From: Paenibacillus tianjinensis
GTDB lineage: Bacteria > Bacillota > Bacilli > Paenibacillales > Paenibacillaceae
Reading direction: 5' to 3'
Length of the DNA: 64,000 bases
Assembly (NCBI RefSeq): GCF_017086365.1
Contig: NZ_CP070969.1
Span: 4,774,001 to 4,838,000, forward strand
Below the pieces are notes generated by a model. It was not told where the DNA came from, searched no databases, and saw only the letters and a list, made by a program, of their open reading frames with translations. Below are positions 1 through 9,863 of the stretch, in pieces. Both the position numbers and the translations under genes were made by a program. How positions within the stretch are numbered: the first letter of the stretch is position 1; every line of letters begins with the position of its first letter.

Positions 1-979
<979 letters not shown>

Positions 980-1097
980 TCAATAGTTGCATAATGAACA
1001 CAAATGCTTAAAAGACACCCGCACATGACCGTATGGCCGGAACATCCGGCAGCACCGTATCATAGCAGGCAGGTGATGCCTTAGGTATATAGACAGA

Positions 1098-1670
1098 CTA
1101 CATGCTGACTTTGACCATGGCCGGACGAAGAACCTTATCTTTCAGAAGATAGCCCTTCTGGACCTCTTCCGTCACGATACCTTCTTCGTACTCCTCGCTC
1201 TCCACCTGCATAATCGCCTGATGATATTCAGGGTTAAAGGGCTGTCCTACCGTTTCCATTGCTGTAAGTCCTTCAGACTTCAGTACCCCTTCAAGCTGGC
1301 GGAAAATCATATTGATGCCTTTGGTGAAGGCTTCGGATTCTGCATTCCCCGGAGCAGTTACCAGTGCACGCTCAAAATTATCAAGTACGGACAGCAGCTC
1401 ACCTACGAGCTTGGAAGTGGCGTACTGGGCCAGCTCTTCCTTCTCCTTCTGGGTACGGCGGCGGAAGTTGTCGAAATCAGCCTGCACGCGCAGCGCGCGG
1501 GCCTGAGCCTCCTCAGCCAGCTCCTGGAGGCGCTTAGCGGCTTCACCGCATGAAGCCTCCTCGAAGGCTGCATCGTTCTCCTGCACGGCTTCTGCCTCAT
1601 CTGCCGCCTGAGTTTCGTTTATAGCCTCATCATTCATCTCATTCGAATCTTGAACCTGTTCCTCTTTCAA
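1098..1670 (-). CDS. grpE: Nucleotide exchange factor GrpE
   Basis: GrpE releases ADP from DnaK. The 190-residue product has the expected form: an acidic, disordered N-terminus (about residues 1-40), a long coiled-coil (about 45-90, with the DNFRRRTQKEKEEL motif) and a C-terminal beta domain ending in LRPAMVKVSM. The start is TTG at 1668-1670, chosen because an excellent AAGGAGGTG site sits a few bases upstream. It lies between hrcA and dnaK on the same strand, 49 bases after hrcA, consistent with one heat-shock transcript. Identification is secure. Confidence 0.96.
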   Translation of the reverse strand: MKEEQVQDSNEMNDEAINETQAADEAEAVQENDAAFEEASCGEAAKRLQELAEEAQARALRVQADFDNFRRRTQKEKEELAQYATSKLVGELLSVLDNFERALVTAPGNAESEAFTKGINMIFRQLEGVLKSEGLTAMETVGQPFNPEYHQAIMQVESEEYEEGIVTEEVQKGYLLKDKVLRPAMVKVSM

Positions 1671-1719
1671 GTTGTCTTCACCTCCTTCAAATCATTCACG
1701 AAAATCATTTACACTCTGT

Positions 1720-2751
1720 TCACTTATACCAGTGTGCCAGCATCGCTGTCAAATCCCGGGAGATAATCCCCAGTATGCCCATCACGCGCGCATATTCCAT
1801 TCGGGTCGGTCCCAGGATGCCAATACTGCCCAGCGCCTTGCCGTCCAGTGAATATGTGGCTGTAATCAGGCTGCAGTTGGCAAAGGCCTCATGCTTATTC
1901 TCCGTTCCGATGCGCACCTGTATACCGGTTCCGCCGGATGCGGGGGCCAGCATTTTAAGCAGGGTCGGCGTTTCTTCCAGCAGATCAAGAATAGTTTTGA
2001 CCTTGTCGACGTCCTTGAACTCCGGCTGGGTCAGCATATTGGTCGCTCCGCTGAGATAAATGCGCTGTTCATGATCGCTTTCCAGCGCCTTGTCCAGCAC
2101 CTGCATTAATTCTTCATAGTGGGAAATGTGACGCTGCATTTCCTCGCCCAGCTCGGAATAGAGCTGGCTCTTCAGCTTGTAGAGCGGAACATTCACCAGC
2201 TTGCTGTTGAGCAGATTAACCACCTTTTCCATTTCGGAAAGGGAAATCTCCGGCGGAATCTGAACCGTACGGTTCTCTACCTGTCCGGTGCTGGTTACAA
2301 TAATCGCTACGGCATTGTTGCCGTCGAGCGGAAGCAGCTGAAAATGGCGCAATGAAGTATGAAAAACCTCCGGTCCGAGTAGGATGGAAGTGTAATTCGT
2401 CATATTGGAAAGTATCATTGCCGCATGCTGGATAACCTGCTCTGTAGCGTTCAGCTTCTCGGCGAAAAAAGCGCGGATCGTGCCCATCTCTGCCGACTCA
2501 GCGGAATTCCACGGTACCAGATGATCCACATAATAGCGGTAGCCTTTATGGGACGGAATTCTTCCCGCCGAAGTATGAGGCTGCTCCAGATACCCTAACT
2601 CCTCCAGATCGGCCATTTCATTGCGGATCGTTGCCGGACTGTAGCCCACATCGCCCCGTTTGGAGATGCTGCGCGAGCCTACCGGCTCAGCGGAAGAAAT
2701 ATAATCATCCACGATAGCGTTAAGTATCATTCTCTGGCGTTCAGTTAACAT
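1720..2751 (-). CDS. hrcA: Heat-inducible transcription repressor HrcA
   Basis: Repressor of class I heat-shock genes that binds CIRCE and is tuned by GroE. The 343-residue protein starts MLTERQRMILNAIVDDYISS, the winged-helix region, and carries the HrcA signature around SPATIRNEMADLEELGYLEQPHTSAGR. The length matches the family. ATG at 2749-2751 follows AGGAGGGAATTAC. It heads hrcA-grpE-dnaK, and a perfect CIRCE lies 35 bases upstream of its start codon, so it is autoregulated. Confidence 0.97.
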   Translation of the reverse strand: MLTERQRMILNAIVDDYISSAEPVGSRSISKRGDVGYSPATIRNEMADLEELGYLEQPHTSAGRIPSHKGYRYYVDHLVPWNSAESAEMGTIRAFFAEKLNATEQVIQHAAMILSNMTNYTSILLGPEVFHTSLRHFQLLPLDGNNAVAIIVTSTGQVENRTVQIPPEISLSEMEKVVNLLNSKLVNVPLYKLKSQLYSELGEEMQRHISHYEELMQVLDKALESDHEQRIYLSGATNMLTQPEFKDVDKVKTILDLLEETPTLLKMLAPASGGTGIQVRIGTENKHEAFANCSLITATYSLDGKALGSIGILGPTRMEYARVMGILGIISRDLTAMLAHWYK

Positions 2752-2785
2752 GTAATTCCCTCCTATCGGCTGTGGCTCCGATTCG

Positions 2786-2812
2786 TTAGCACTCTGTCGA
2801 GATGAGTGCTAA
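2786..2812 (-). promoter_or_regulatory. CIRCE operator (HrcA binding site)
   Basis: TTAGCACTC, nine bases, GAGTGCTAA: an exact match to the CIRCE consensus. It sits between the predicted hrcA promoter and the hrcA start codon, where bound HrcA blocks transcription of the whole operon. Confidence 0.97.
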
Positions 2813-2823
2813 CCACTAATACA

Positions 2824-2854
2824 AAAATACCAAACTGACCTTGGCATTGTCAAG
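2824..2854 (-). promoter_or_regulatory. Sigma-A-type promoter of hrcA-grpE-dnaK
   Basis: On the minus strand a perfect -35 TTGACA (2849-2854) is followed by an AT-rich -10 region (TATTTT at 2824-2829, or an overlapping choice two bases closer). The CIRCE lies just downstream, covering the expected start of transcription. The -35 is clear; the exact -10 is not. Confidence 0.7.
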
Positions 2855-2898
2855 TCAGTTCGGCATCTTGAGTGCGTTATCATGGTGACTTTTCTCAA

Positions 2899-3728
2899 CT
2901 ATTCCGACCTTAAGCTGGCCTCCCTTGCTTTCTTGCAGACAAACTGCATGACTTTGCGGTGCAAAACAGGAAACAGCGTAAACGTTATATCCATCGTCCT
3001 GCGCAGCGGCATCGGATGAACCAGCACCTCATTTTTATCCAGCCCCCTGATGGCAAGTGCCGCAAAATGCTCGGGCGTCATCAGCTTTTGCTTTCTCACC
3101 TGGGCGATCACCTGCTCTTATCCATCTTAATCGCCTCTCCGGAATCAAATATCGGAGTATCCACAAAAGCGGGGCACAGGCAGCTAACGTTAACCCCGTA
3201 GGCTTCAGCCTCATAATGGAGAGAAGTCGTCAGCCCTACCACGGCATGCTTGGTCGCTGAGTAGGCTCCTGTCGTAGGGGCAGGCCCCAGGCCTGCCGCA
3301 GAGGCAGTATTAGCTATGCTCCCGAAGCCTTGCTCCTTCATCAGCGGATACGCCGCCTGTACACCATGAATCACTCCCCATATATTCACATCTATGATCT
3401 GCTTCCAGTTTTGCTCTGTCATGTCGCAGAGTTCCCCGTACATCGCTATTCCCGCATTGTTGAACATATAATCCAAACGCCCGAATTCCCGGTGCACACC
3501 GCATACCAGTTCCTTCACCTGCCGAGCATCTGTTACATCTATCTCTGCAAAGGTGCTTTCACCGCCAAGCTGGGTGAGTTCGGCCGCTGTAATTTGCCCT
3601 TGCTCCGTATTTAAGTCTGCAATAACCACATGCACTCCCCGTTTGACCAATTCTTTGCCAATTGCCTTGCCTATACCGGAAGCTCCGCCTGTTACGATGC
3701 CTACCCGTCCGATCTCCTGCATTTTCAT
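2899..3728 (-). pseudogene. Short-chain dehydrogenase/reductase, split by a frameshift
   Basis: An NAD(P)-dependent oxidoreductase of the classical SDR family, substrate unknown. The first frame (3108-3728, 206 residues) has the Rossmann motif TGGASGIG near residue 14, NNAG, and the catalytic YSATK. It stops at TGA 3108-3110, right after MDKSR in the substrate-loop region. A second frame starts with GTG at 3109-3111 and continues for 70 residues (IAQVRKQKLMTPEHFA...) with what looks like the normal SDR C-terminus. Together they give 276 residues, a usual SDR length. The junction overlaps as GTGA and has only a weak ribosome site. The cause could be a true frameshift, a sequencing error, or translational coupling. 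The tetR gene upstream and a matching operator suggest it was the regulator's target. Confidence 0.75.
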
Positions 3729-3782
3729 CTCTCCCTATGAATTGTATGTAGTCCATCCTGAAGAACACATTGGAACAAAATA

Positions 3783-3794
3783 GGACGATCGTTC
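3783..3794. promoter_or_regulatory. Candidate TetR operator upstream of the SDR gene
   Basis: GGACGATCGTTC is a near-palindrome located between tetR and the SDR gene, about 55 bases upstream of the SDR start. Read on the other strand it is GAACGATCGTCC, differing at one position from the site upstream of tetR at 4452-4463. Recurrence at the two expected targets is the evidence; binding is inferred. Confidence 0.65.
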
Positions 3795-3826
3795 TAATTC
3801 GACTAAGCAAAAGATTAGCACTTGAC

Positions 3827-4426
3827 TCATCCCTTGCCGCGGATTCCATCCACAAAAATCTTTACACTCTGCCGAAACAGTGCCTCCAGGGGCTCTGGTT
3901 CCATCGTAAATAGATGCTGACATAGTCCCCCCATCAGAGTGCCGAACAAGAAGCCCGTAGTCTGCAGCTCTGCTTCCTCGAGCCTGAACTCCCCGGTCTC
4001 CGCACCCAGCTTAAAAATCTCATAATAGGCCTGCATAGGTGTTGCCGCCAGTCCCATCAGCTGAGCTACCGTCTCCGGTGAGGTTGCGTGATTGCTGCTC
4101 ACTTCCTGTCCTGCCTGCAGCAATGGTGTTTTATAGTTGTTCTGCACAAAATGCGCAATCGCATAAAGCTTCTGAGTAGCCGTCCCGTAATCTGCCGAGA
4201 TTCTCTCCCACCGCTCTTTCCAGGAGGCCATCGTTTCCAGTGCCAGGTATACGAAGAGCTTCTCTTTATTCTCAAAATGATAATAAATATGCCCTTTGCT
4301 GAACCCCGATTCCCTGGAAATATCGGCGATAGAAGTACCGGCAAATCCCTTCTGCGAAAAAAGCCTTGCCGCCTTCTCTGCGATGACCGACCTTGTCTCT
4401 TCACTGTCATAATGCCTTTTGTTCAT
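3827..4426 (-). CDS. TetR/AcrR family transcriptional regulator
   Basis: A ligand-responsive repressor of about 199 residues. The N-terminal helix-turn-helix is plain: IAEKAARLFSQKGFAGTSIADIS then SGFSKGHIYYHFENKEKLF, the TetR signature. The C-terminal ligand domain is variable and gives no ligand. I chose ATG 4424-4426 (MNKRHYDSEE) over an in-frame TTG at 4445-4447 because a GGGGATGG stretch precedes it at good spacing. The gene points toward the SDR gene on the same strand, 98 bases away, and both have matching GAACG-centred operators, so autoregulation and control of the SDR are likely. Confidence 0.92.
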   Translation of the reverse strand: MNKRHYDSEETRSVIAEKAARLFSQKGFAGTSIADISRESGFSKGHIYYHFENKEKLFVYLALETMASWKERWERISADYGTATQKLYAIAHFVQNNYKTPLLQAGQEVSSNHATSPETVAQLMGLAATPMQAYYEIFKLGAETGEFRLEEAELQTTGFLFGTLMGGLCQHLFTMEPEPLEALFRQSVKIFVDGIRGKG

Positions 4427-4451
4427 TGTACAGCCATCCCCGATCAAAATT

Positions 4452-4463
4452 GAACGAACGTCC
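4452..4463. promoter_or_regulatory. Candidate TetR operator upstream of tetR
   Basis: GAACGAACGTCC, matching 11 of 12 positions of the reverse complement of the site at 3783-3794. It lies 26 bases upstream of the tetR ATG, next to an AT-rich stretch with TATACT-like hexamers. It probably mediates autorepression. Confidence 0.62.
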
Positions 4464-4583
4464 TATTTTTAAGATATAGTATAATTACAGATTTTTCAAG
4501 ATAAAGTCATTATTACGGCATAAGCATCGCAACCTCTGCCTATAACCTTCGTCTGAATATAAAAAGGGGGGCGGATAAACGGC

Positions 4584-5309
4584 ATGAAACTAAAACGTTC
4601 TTCCATATTCATGATTTTTGCAGCTGTGCTGCTCTTGGCCGGCGGTGCTTGGGTTTATCTGAAGGACAGGGCCGGTCATTATGAATGTTCCTTCGGTGAA
4701 TCTGAATATGCTTCAGTGCTGCAGTGGGACGGTATTGTCTATGAACAAAATTGGGACAGCCCGCTCACCGGTCTTCATAAAGGGAAGTTGGTTGGTGAGA
4801 TCACCTACACTACAGCAGACCATAAATGCCCTCGTACGGTTATGCAGGATGGAGACGCCACTCTCCTTGATGTCGGCACGCAGCTGTATGAAGTGACCGG
4901 GTATAAGGCATCCGCCAGGCTATGGGCGGGGGACAGACTGTATGACGCCCATAGCAATCCTGCCGCTAAGACACTGAATGACCTCCTGGATATCGCAGGC
5001 AAAATTGAGAACGTCCGCTTCATCAGCGGCATGGACGGTACTACTCACCTGATGGATTTCACCCCGGAGGCTGCCGGGATATTTATTAGGGAGTTTCCCA
5101 AGCTGAAGTACCTTCCGTTCCAGGAACTATACAAACAGACCAAAGGCTGGGTCGGAGATAACTACTGGCTCGAAATCGAAATGAAGGACGGGTCTACAAT
5201 GAACATTCTGTATAATACGCTGTCCCCCTCCTTCAACCCTCCTGCGTACGCTACGCCGGAACTTGCAGCACTTGTAGAGCAGCAGCGCAAGCTGATCTAT
5301 ACCAAGTAA
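4584..5309 (+). CDS. Unknown membrane-anchored or secreted protein
   Basis: A 241-residue protein of no family I recognise. It starts with a short basic stretch and one hydrophobic helix (about residues 7-25, IFMIFAAVLLLAGGAWVYL) without a lipobox, so it should be a membrane-anchored or secreted protein with most of the chain outside. The rest is soluble, rich in aromatic residues, with two cysteines (in YECSFG and DHKCPR) that could form a disulfide. The ATG follows a GGGGGG-rich ribosome site. It is divergent from tetR and followed by a strong terminator, so it is a single-gene unit. Confidence 0.75.
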   Translation: MKLKRSSIFMIFAAVLLLAGGAWVYLKDRAGHYECSFGESEYASVLQWDGIVYEQNWDSPLTGLHKGKLVGEITYTTADHKCPRTVMQDGDATLLDVGTQLYEVTGYKASARLWAGDRLYDAHSNPAAKTLNDLLDIAGKIENVRFISGMDGTTHLMDFTPEAAGIFIREFPKLKYLPFQELYKQTKGWVGDNYWLEIEMKDGSTMNILYNTLSPSFNPPAYATPELAALVEQQRKLIYTK

Positions 5310-5323
5310 GTGACGGATTAAAA

Positions 5324-5376
5324 AAACCACTATTCACCCGGAACCGCGCCTCGGACGAATAGTGGTTTCTTTTATT
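5324..5376. terminator. Bidirectional rho-independent terminator
   Basis: Inverted repeat AAACCACTATTC / GAATAGTGGTTT with A-rich flank on the left and a T run (TTTCTTTTATTT) on the right. It separates the convergent gene at 4584-5309 and the GNAT gene at 5405-5917. Confidence 0.85.
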
Positions 5377-5404
5377 TATAAATAACGAAGCCAATCCGCT
5401 CCGG

Positions 5405-5917
5405 TTAATCCAGTCTCTTCAGCACCGCGATTTCATCGCAGGCATGCTGCTTCTTGCAGTTCACGCAATCAGTCCAGACCTTCTCCGGGAAGATTTCCTT
5501 CTCGACCACGGTGAATCCGTTTCTGAGGAAAAAATCTACCGCATAGGTCAGAGCCATAATCTTCGGAATGCCCTGGCGTTTCGCTTCTTCCGTGAGCTTC
5601 TCCAGAATCATGGAGCCTACACCTTTGCCCTTGCCTTCATCACGTAGACCGATGGAACGGACTTCAACGAGATCATTGCCCAGTCTGAACAGCGATCCGC
5701 AGCCCACAAACCTGCCGCCGATTTCGGCTATCACAAACTGATCAATCTGGCGGGTCAGTGCTTGCCTGGAACGGGGTAACATGATACCGCGCTGGGCGTA
5801 TTCCTCTATCATTAAGTACAGCGGCTCAACATCCTCCACTGTAGCATTTCTGCATATTACCTTGTGATCTCCCGCAGGAGCCGCCGACTGGCGGATCATT
5901 TCCGTCTTGACAAGCAC
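5405..5917 (-). CDS. GNAT family N-acetyltransferase (ArgA-like fold)
   Basis: Acetyl-CoA-dependent N-acetyltransferase of 170 residues. The acetyl-CoA binding motif A is seen as VRSIGLRDEGKGKGVGSMIL (about residues 87-106). The tail WTDCVNCKKQHACDEIAVL has a cysteine cluster (C-x2-C and a later C) found in short, stand-alone acetyltransferases related to the C-terminal domain of N-acetylglutamate synthase; a role in arginine synthesis is possible but no arg genes are nearby. The start is GTG 5915-5917 with GAGGGG upstream. It is a single gene between a terminator and hemW. Confidence 0.85.
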   Translation of the reverse strand: MLVKTEMIRQSAAPAGDHKVICRNATVEDVEPLYLMIEEYAQRGIMLPRSRQALTRQIDQFVIAEIGGRFVGCGSLFRLGNDLVEVRSIGLRDEGKGKGVGSMILEKLTEEAKRQGIPKIMALTYAVDFFLRNGFTVVEKEIFPEKVWTDCVNCKKQHACDEIAVLKRLD

Positions 5918-5991
5918 TTTGACTCACCCCTCGTTGTTAATATGAATAAATATACAACACAGTGAATTACAATTCAAGGGGTATTTTAAAA

Positions 5992-7164
5992 TTAAACTTC
6001 TGTCAAAGCACCGACAAATTCACCGAAAACATCATTCCCGAAAAGGATTCCCTGCTTGCTCAGCCGGTAGGTGTCACCCTCATGCTCCAGCAGCCCGGCA
6101 TGCAGCATCTTATGCAGCGAAGCCCCGAAGATGTCCTCCAGCGTTGTACCGAACTGCGCCTGGAATGCGCTGCCCGATACTCCTTCGCGCATCCGCAGAC
6201 CAACCATCATGAAATCCTCCATAGCCTCCTGTTCGGAGATCTCGAAAGAGTCCAGGCGCGGCAGGCCGCTGCGTGAAGCTTCGACATAAGGGTTGACGCC
6301 TTTGATATTCATATGCCGCTGGCGTTTGACGTATCCGTGTGCACCAGCACCAAGGCCGTAATAATCTTCATTGCGCCAGTACGTTATATTATGGCGGCTC
6401 TCCATGCCCGGTTTGGCAAAGTTACTGATTTCGTATTGGGTGTAGCCGGCCGCCTCCATCGTTGACATGAGCAGCAGGTACATCTCCAGCTCATCCTCTT
6501 CACTTGGCAGCGGAAGTTTATTCTTGTTAAATAGCGTGTGGAAAAGCGTATTCTCCTCCACCTTCAGGCTGTAGATCGAATAATGCGGCAGGTCCAGCTC
6601 CAGCGCTTTGCGGATGCTCTCTCTCAGCATATCTACCGTCTGGTTGGGCAGCCCGAACATGAGATCGACCGACAGGTTATTCAGCCCTACACTGCGGGCA
6701 TTCTCCAGACTGCGGTAAACGTCGTCCACATTGTGAATCCGACCGATTCCGCTTAGCAGCTCATTCTGGAAAGCCTGCACGCCAAAGCTTACCCGGTTGA
6801 CGCCGCCTTCCTTCATTACAGTCAGCTTATCCATATCTGTCGTGCCGGGATTGGCCTCCATGGAGAACTCGATATTCTCATCCCACTGCGGGAAATGCTT
6901 GCGTACCGATTCCAGGAAATAAGCCATTTCATCCGGCTTCAGTACGGTTGGTGTTCCGCCGCCGACAAAGATTGTCTTAATTACACCCGGAGGTGTCTCT
7001 TTCACGGTCAGTTCCATTTCCCGGTCAAGCGCGTGCAGATAATCCATGACCGGCTGGTCTTTCAGTACATAGGAATTAAAGTCACAATAAAAGCACTTAT
7101 TCGTACAAAACGGGATATGAATATATACGGCCTCAGGGGGACGGCCACTTAATTGAGTTGTCAT
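5992..7164 (-). CDS. hemW: HemW, radical SAM heme chaperone (formerly HemN-like)
   Basis: A 390-residue radical SAM protein of the HemW group, involved in heme handling rather than coproporphyrinogen oxidation. The cluster motif CxxxCxxC is at residues 20, 24 and 27 (PFCTNKCFYCDF), followed by the GGGTPT SAM motif. The C-terminal HemN domain is present. I placed the start at ATG 7162-7164 because AAGGAG precedes it at seven bases; the upstream ATG at 7177-7179 overlaps that ribosome site. It follows lepA on the same strand after a terminator, as in Bacillus. Confidence 0.94.
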   Translation of the reverse strand: MTTQLSGRPPEAVYIHIPFCTNKCFYCDFNSYVLKDQPVMDYLHALDREMELTVKETPPGVIKTIFVGGGTPTVLKPDEMAYFLESVRKHFPQWDENIEFSMEANPGTTDMDKLTVMKEGGVNRVSFGVQAFQNELLSGIGRIHNVDDVYRSLENARSVGLNNLSVDLMFGLPNQTVDMLRESIRKALELDLPHYSIYSLKVEENTLFHTLFNKNKLPLPSEEDELEMYLLLMSTMEAAGYTQYEISNFAKPGMESRHNITYWRNEDYYGLGAGAHGYVKRQRHMNIKGVNPYVEASRSGLPRLDSFEISEQEAMEDFMMVGLRMREGVSGSAFQAQFGTTLEDIFGASLHKMLHAGLLEHEGDTYRLSKQGILFGNDVFGEFVGALTEV

Positions 7165-7230
7165 AGCAGTCTCCTTCATCTTATATTAGCGCCGGAGCAG
7201 CGGCGCAGTCATTGATCCAAAAAGTCAGAA

Positions 7231-7254
7231 AAGGGAAGCCTTAAGGCTTCCCTT
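7231..7254 (-). terminator. Rho-independent terminator after lepA
   Basis: A perfect inverted repeat AAGGGAAGCC, TTAA, GGCTTCCCTT. On the minus strand it is followed by TTTTCTGACTTTTT. It lies 57 bases after the lepA stop, so hemW needs its own promoter or read-through. Confidence 0.88.
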
Positions 7255-7310
7255 GCAGATCAGTTTACACACATCAGGAACAGTGCTGCGCACTGTTACC
7301 AGGGACAAAT

Positions 7311-9125
7311 TTACTCGTCGATCTTCAGAACTGCCATAAACGCTTCCTGCGGCACCTCAACACTGCCGACCTGCTTCATGCGTTTCTTACCTTCCTTTTG
7401 CTTCTCCAGCAGCTTCCGCTTACGCGAAATGTCACCGCCGTAGCATTTGGCGAGTACGTTCTTGCGCATCGCCTTGACGGTCTCACGCGCAACAACCTTG
7501 GTTCCGACAGAAGCCTGAATCGGCACCTCGAACATTTGCCGCGGAATAATGCCGCGCAGCTTCTCGCAGATAATACGTCCGCGGTTATAGGCACGGTCGC
7601 GGTGAACGATGAACGAGAGAGCATCGACCTGCTCGCCATTCAGGAGAATATCCATCTTCACCAGATTGGACTGGCGGTAACCGGAAATTTCATAGTCGAA
7701 GGAAGCGTAGCCCTTCGTACCAGATTTCAGCTGGTCGAAGAAATCATATACAATTTCCGAGAGCGGAATCTGATAAGTGATCGTTACCCGGTTGGAATCG
7801 AGATACTCCATGTTGACGAATTCGCCGCGTTTATTCTGGCACAGCTCCATTACGGTTCCTACGTAATCGTTCGGGACGATGACCGCAGCTTTGACGTAAG
7901 GCTCTTCCACATAATCAATCGTTCCGATCTCCGGATAATGCGACGGGTTGTCAATGGTGAGCGTCTCGCCGTTAGTCAGCATAATCCGGTAGATAACGCT
8001 TGGTGCAGTCGTAATCAGCGGCAGGTTGAACTCGCGCTCAATCCGCTCCTGGATAATTTCCATGTGCAGCAGGCCAAGGAATCCGCAGCGGAAGCCGAAG
8101 CCGAGCGCACTGGAGCTCTCCGGCTCGAAGCTGAGCGAAGCATCATTCAGCTGCAGCTTCTCCAGCGCTTCACGAAGGTCATTATAATCAGAGGTTTCGA
8201 TTGGATACAGTCCGCAATAAACCATCGGGTTGATCTTGCGGTAACCCGGCAGCGGCTCCGGCGTCGGATTCTTCGCATCCGTCACGGTATCCCCGACACG
8301 GGTATCGCCGACATGCTTGATTCCGGCGACGATAAAGCCGACATCACCGATATTCAGTTCGTCGACAATGGTCATACGCGGCATAAAGGCACCGACTTCA
8401 ATGACATCGAATACTTTCTCGGTTGCCATCATCTTAATCTTCGAACCTGCGCGGATGCTTCCGTCAATTACCCGGACATAGACGATAACGCCTTTGTAAG
8501 GATCATAGTGGGAGTCAAAAATCAGCGCTTTCAGCGGCTCTTCGGAATTGCCGGTTGGTGCAGGGACCTGCTTAACCACCTGCTCCAAAATTTCCTTAAT
8601 ACCGATGCCCGCTTTGGCAGAAGCAAGCACTGCTTCGCTGGCATCAAGTCCGATCACATCCTCAATCTCCTGCTTCACCCGTTCCGGATCAGCGCTTGGC
8701 AGATCGATTTTGTTGATGACCGGCAGAATTTCCAGGTTGTTGTCCAGCGCCAGGTATACGTTAGCCAGCGTTTGCGCTTCGATCCCCTGTGCAGCATCTA
8801 CTACAAGCAATGCGCCTTCACAGGCCGCAAGGCTACGGGATACCTCATAAGTGAAATCGACATGTCCCGGTGTGTCAATCAGGTTCAGCAAATAATCCTG
8901 ACCGTCGTCAGCACGGTAAGTGAGGCGGACGGCCTGCAGCTTAATGGTGATCCCGCGTTCACGCTCCAGATCCATCTGGTCAAGGACCTGCTCCTGCATT
9001 TCGCGCGAGCTTAGTGCGCCTGTATACTCAAGAATACGGTCGGCCAATGTCGATTTACCATGGTCTATATGTGCAATAATCGAGAAATTGCGGATTTGTT
9101 GTTGTCTTTTCTGAACGTCAGTCAT
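7311..9125 (-). CDS. lepA: Elongation factor 4 (LepA)
   Basis: Ribosome-bound translational GTPase EF-4. The 604-residue protein has the P-loop AHIDHGKST, the switch [16 protein letters not shown] for guanine recognition, the EF-G-like domains and the LepA-specific C-terminus ([20 protein letters not shown]). Length is typical. The start ATG 9123-9125 follows a G-rich stretch. It is followed by a terminator and stands between hemW and the yqxA-like gene, the conserved order. Confidence 0.97.
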   Translation of the reverse strand: MTDVQKRQQQIRNFSIIAHIDHGKSTLADRILEYTGALSSREMQEQVLDQMDLERERGITIKLQAVRLTYRADDGQDYLLNLIDTPGHVDFTYEVSRSLAACEGALLVVDAAQGIEAQTLANVYLALDNNLEILPVINKIDLPSADPERVKQEIEDVIGLDASEAVLASAKAGIGIKEILEQVVKQVPAPTGNSEEPLKALIFDSHYDPYKGVIVYVRVIDGSIRAGSKIKMMATEKVFDVIEVGAFMPRMTIVDELNIGDVGFIVAGIKHVGDTRVGDTVTDAKNPTPEPLPGYRKINPMVYCGLYPIETSDYNDLREALEKLQLNDASLSFEPESSSALGFGFRCGFLGLLHMEIIQERIEREFNLPLITTAPSVIYRIMLTNGETLTIDNPSHYPEIGTIDYVEEPYVKAAVIVPNDYVGTVMELCQNKRGEFVNMEYLDSNRVTITYQIPLSEIVYDFFDQLKSGTKGYASFDYEISGYRQSNLVKMDILLNGEQVDALSFIVHRDRAYNRGRIICEKLRGIIPRQMFEVPIQASVGTKVVARETVKAMRKNVLAKCYGGDISRKRKLLEKQKEGKKRMKQVGSVEVPQEAFMAVLKIDE

Positions 9126-9246
9126 TCCTTACCCCCACAGACAGCCTAATGTTAATCCACTTATTATAACAGTACGGGCTTCCCCCATCAATCCCGTGCA
9201 GCAGGGAAAGTAAAGAAACAGGAGCACCATCCTGTAATTAAGTCCG

Positions 9247-9723
9247 CTACTCGGCTGAATCAAACAGGGAGACGACCCAGCGGATACTTTTTTGCGAAGC
9301 CTGCTGCAGCAGACCCGCCGTTTTATCCGCAAGCACATCAATTGTCGGCTTCTGTTCCCCGGGAATCAGAATCTGCTCCGGAGTCAGCGTACTGTAATCC
9401 GGTACCTCCTGCTGCGGAAGTCCTGTGGCAGGTGTCTGGACTGCAGTCTGCGTCTGAGCCACCGGAAGAGCTGTGTAAGCACCTGTAGCCGGATCTATGG
9501 CAACCGGCACGTAAACATAAGTTTGACCGTTCTGGGCTATCCCCGTTCCCGTCACCGGCGTTGCCGCAGCTTGGCCTGTCTGTGCCACCCCGGTTGCCCC
9601 GTTCCAGCCCGGCAGCACCGCACTGGTTCTGGTTCCACCGCTGCTGCCGAACTGCATGCCAACCAATATGCCGATGCCCGCCCAAATGCCGACCATGACC
9701 AGCTTCTTGCCGAAACGCGACAT
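9247..9723 (-). CDS. Small membrane-anchored protein, YqxA-like by position
   Basis: A 158-residue protein with one N-terminal membrane helix (about 8-24, including GIGILVGMQFG), a Gly/Thr/Pro/Gln-rich linker, and a short amphipathic C-terminus. In Bacillus the gene between spoIIP and lepA is yqxA (DUF3679), also small with an N-terminal helix followed by a GMQ motif. Position and that motif make a YqxA relative likely, but the linker is unlike it. Function is unknown; a sporulation link is inferred only from its neighbour. Confidence 0.7.
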   Translation of the reverse strand: MSRFGKKLVMVGIWAGIGILVGMQFGSSGGTRTSAVLPGWNGATGVAQTGQAAATPVTGTGIAQNGQTYVYVPVAIDPATGAYTALPVAQTQTAVQTPATGLPQQEVPDYSTLTPEQILIPGEQKPTIDVLADKTAGLLQQASQKSIRWVVSLFDSAE

Positions 9724-9783
9724 GTTGACTCCTCCTTTATCTGCTTATTACCAGTTCTGTTTATTTATAAGAAGCAAGCTACC

Positions 9784-9817
9784 GGCTGTCACCCTGTTTG
9801 CTTCCAGGGTGACAGCC
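9784..9817 (-). terminator. Hairpin after spoIIP, possible weak terminator
   Basis: GGCTGTCACCCT / AGGGTGACAGCC is a perfect 12-bp stem. On the minus strand it lies 47 bases after the spoIIP stop, but the downstream T content is low (GGTAGCTTGCTTCTT), so termination may be partial. Confidence 0.5.
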
Positions 9818-9863
9818 AGCCTGCCTTTTTCCCCCAATAAATTTCGGGCATCGCTTTCTGCTT

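Noticed and set aside
7398..9014. A 538-codon open frame on the plus strand opposite lepA
   Set aside because: It is an antisense shadow created by the codon bias of lepA; no ribosome site and no recognisable domain, while the minus strand encodes an intact EF-4.
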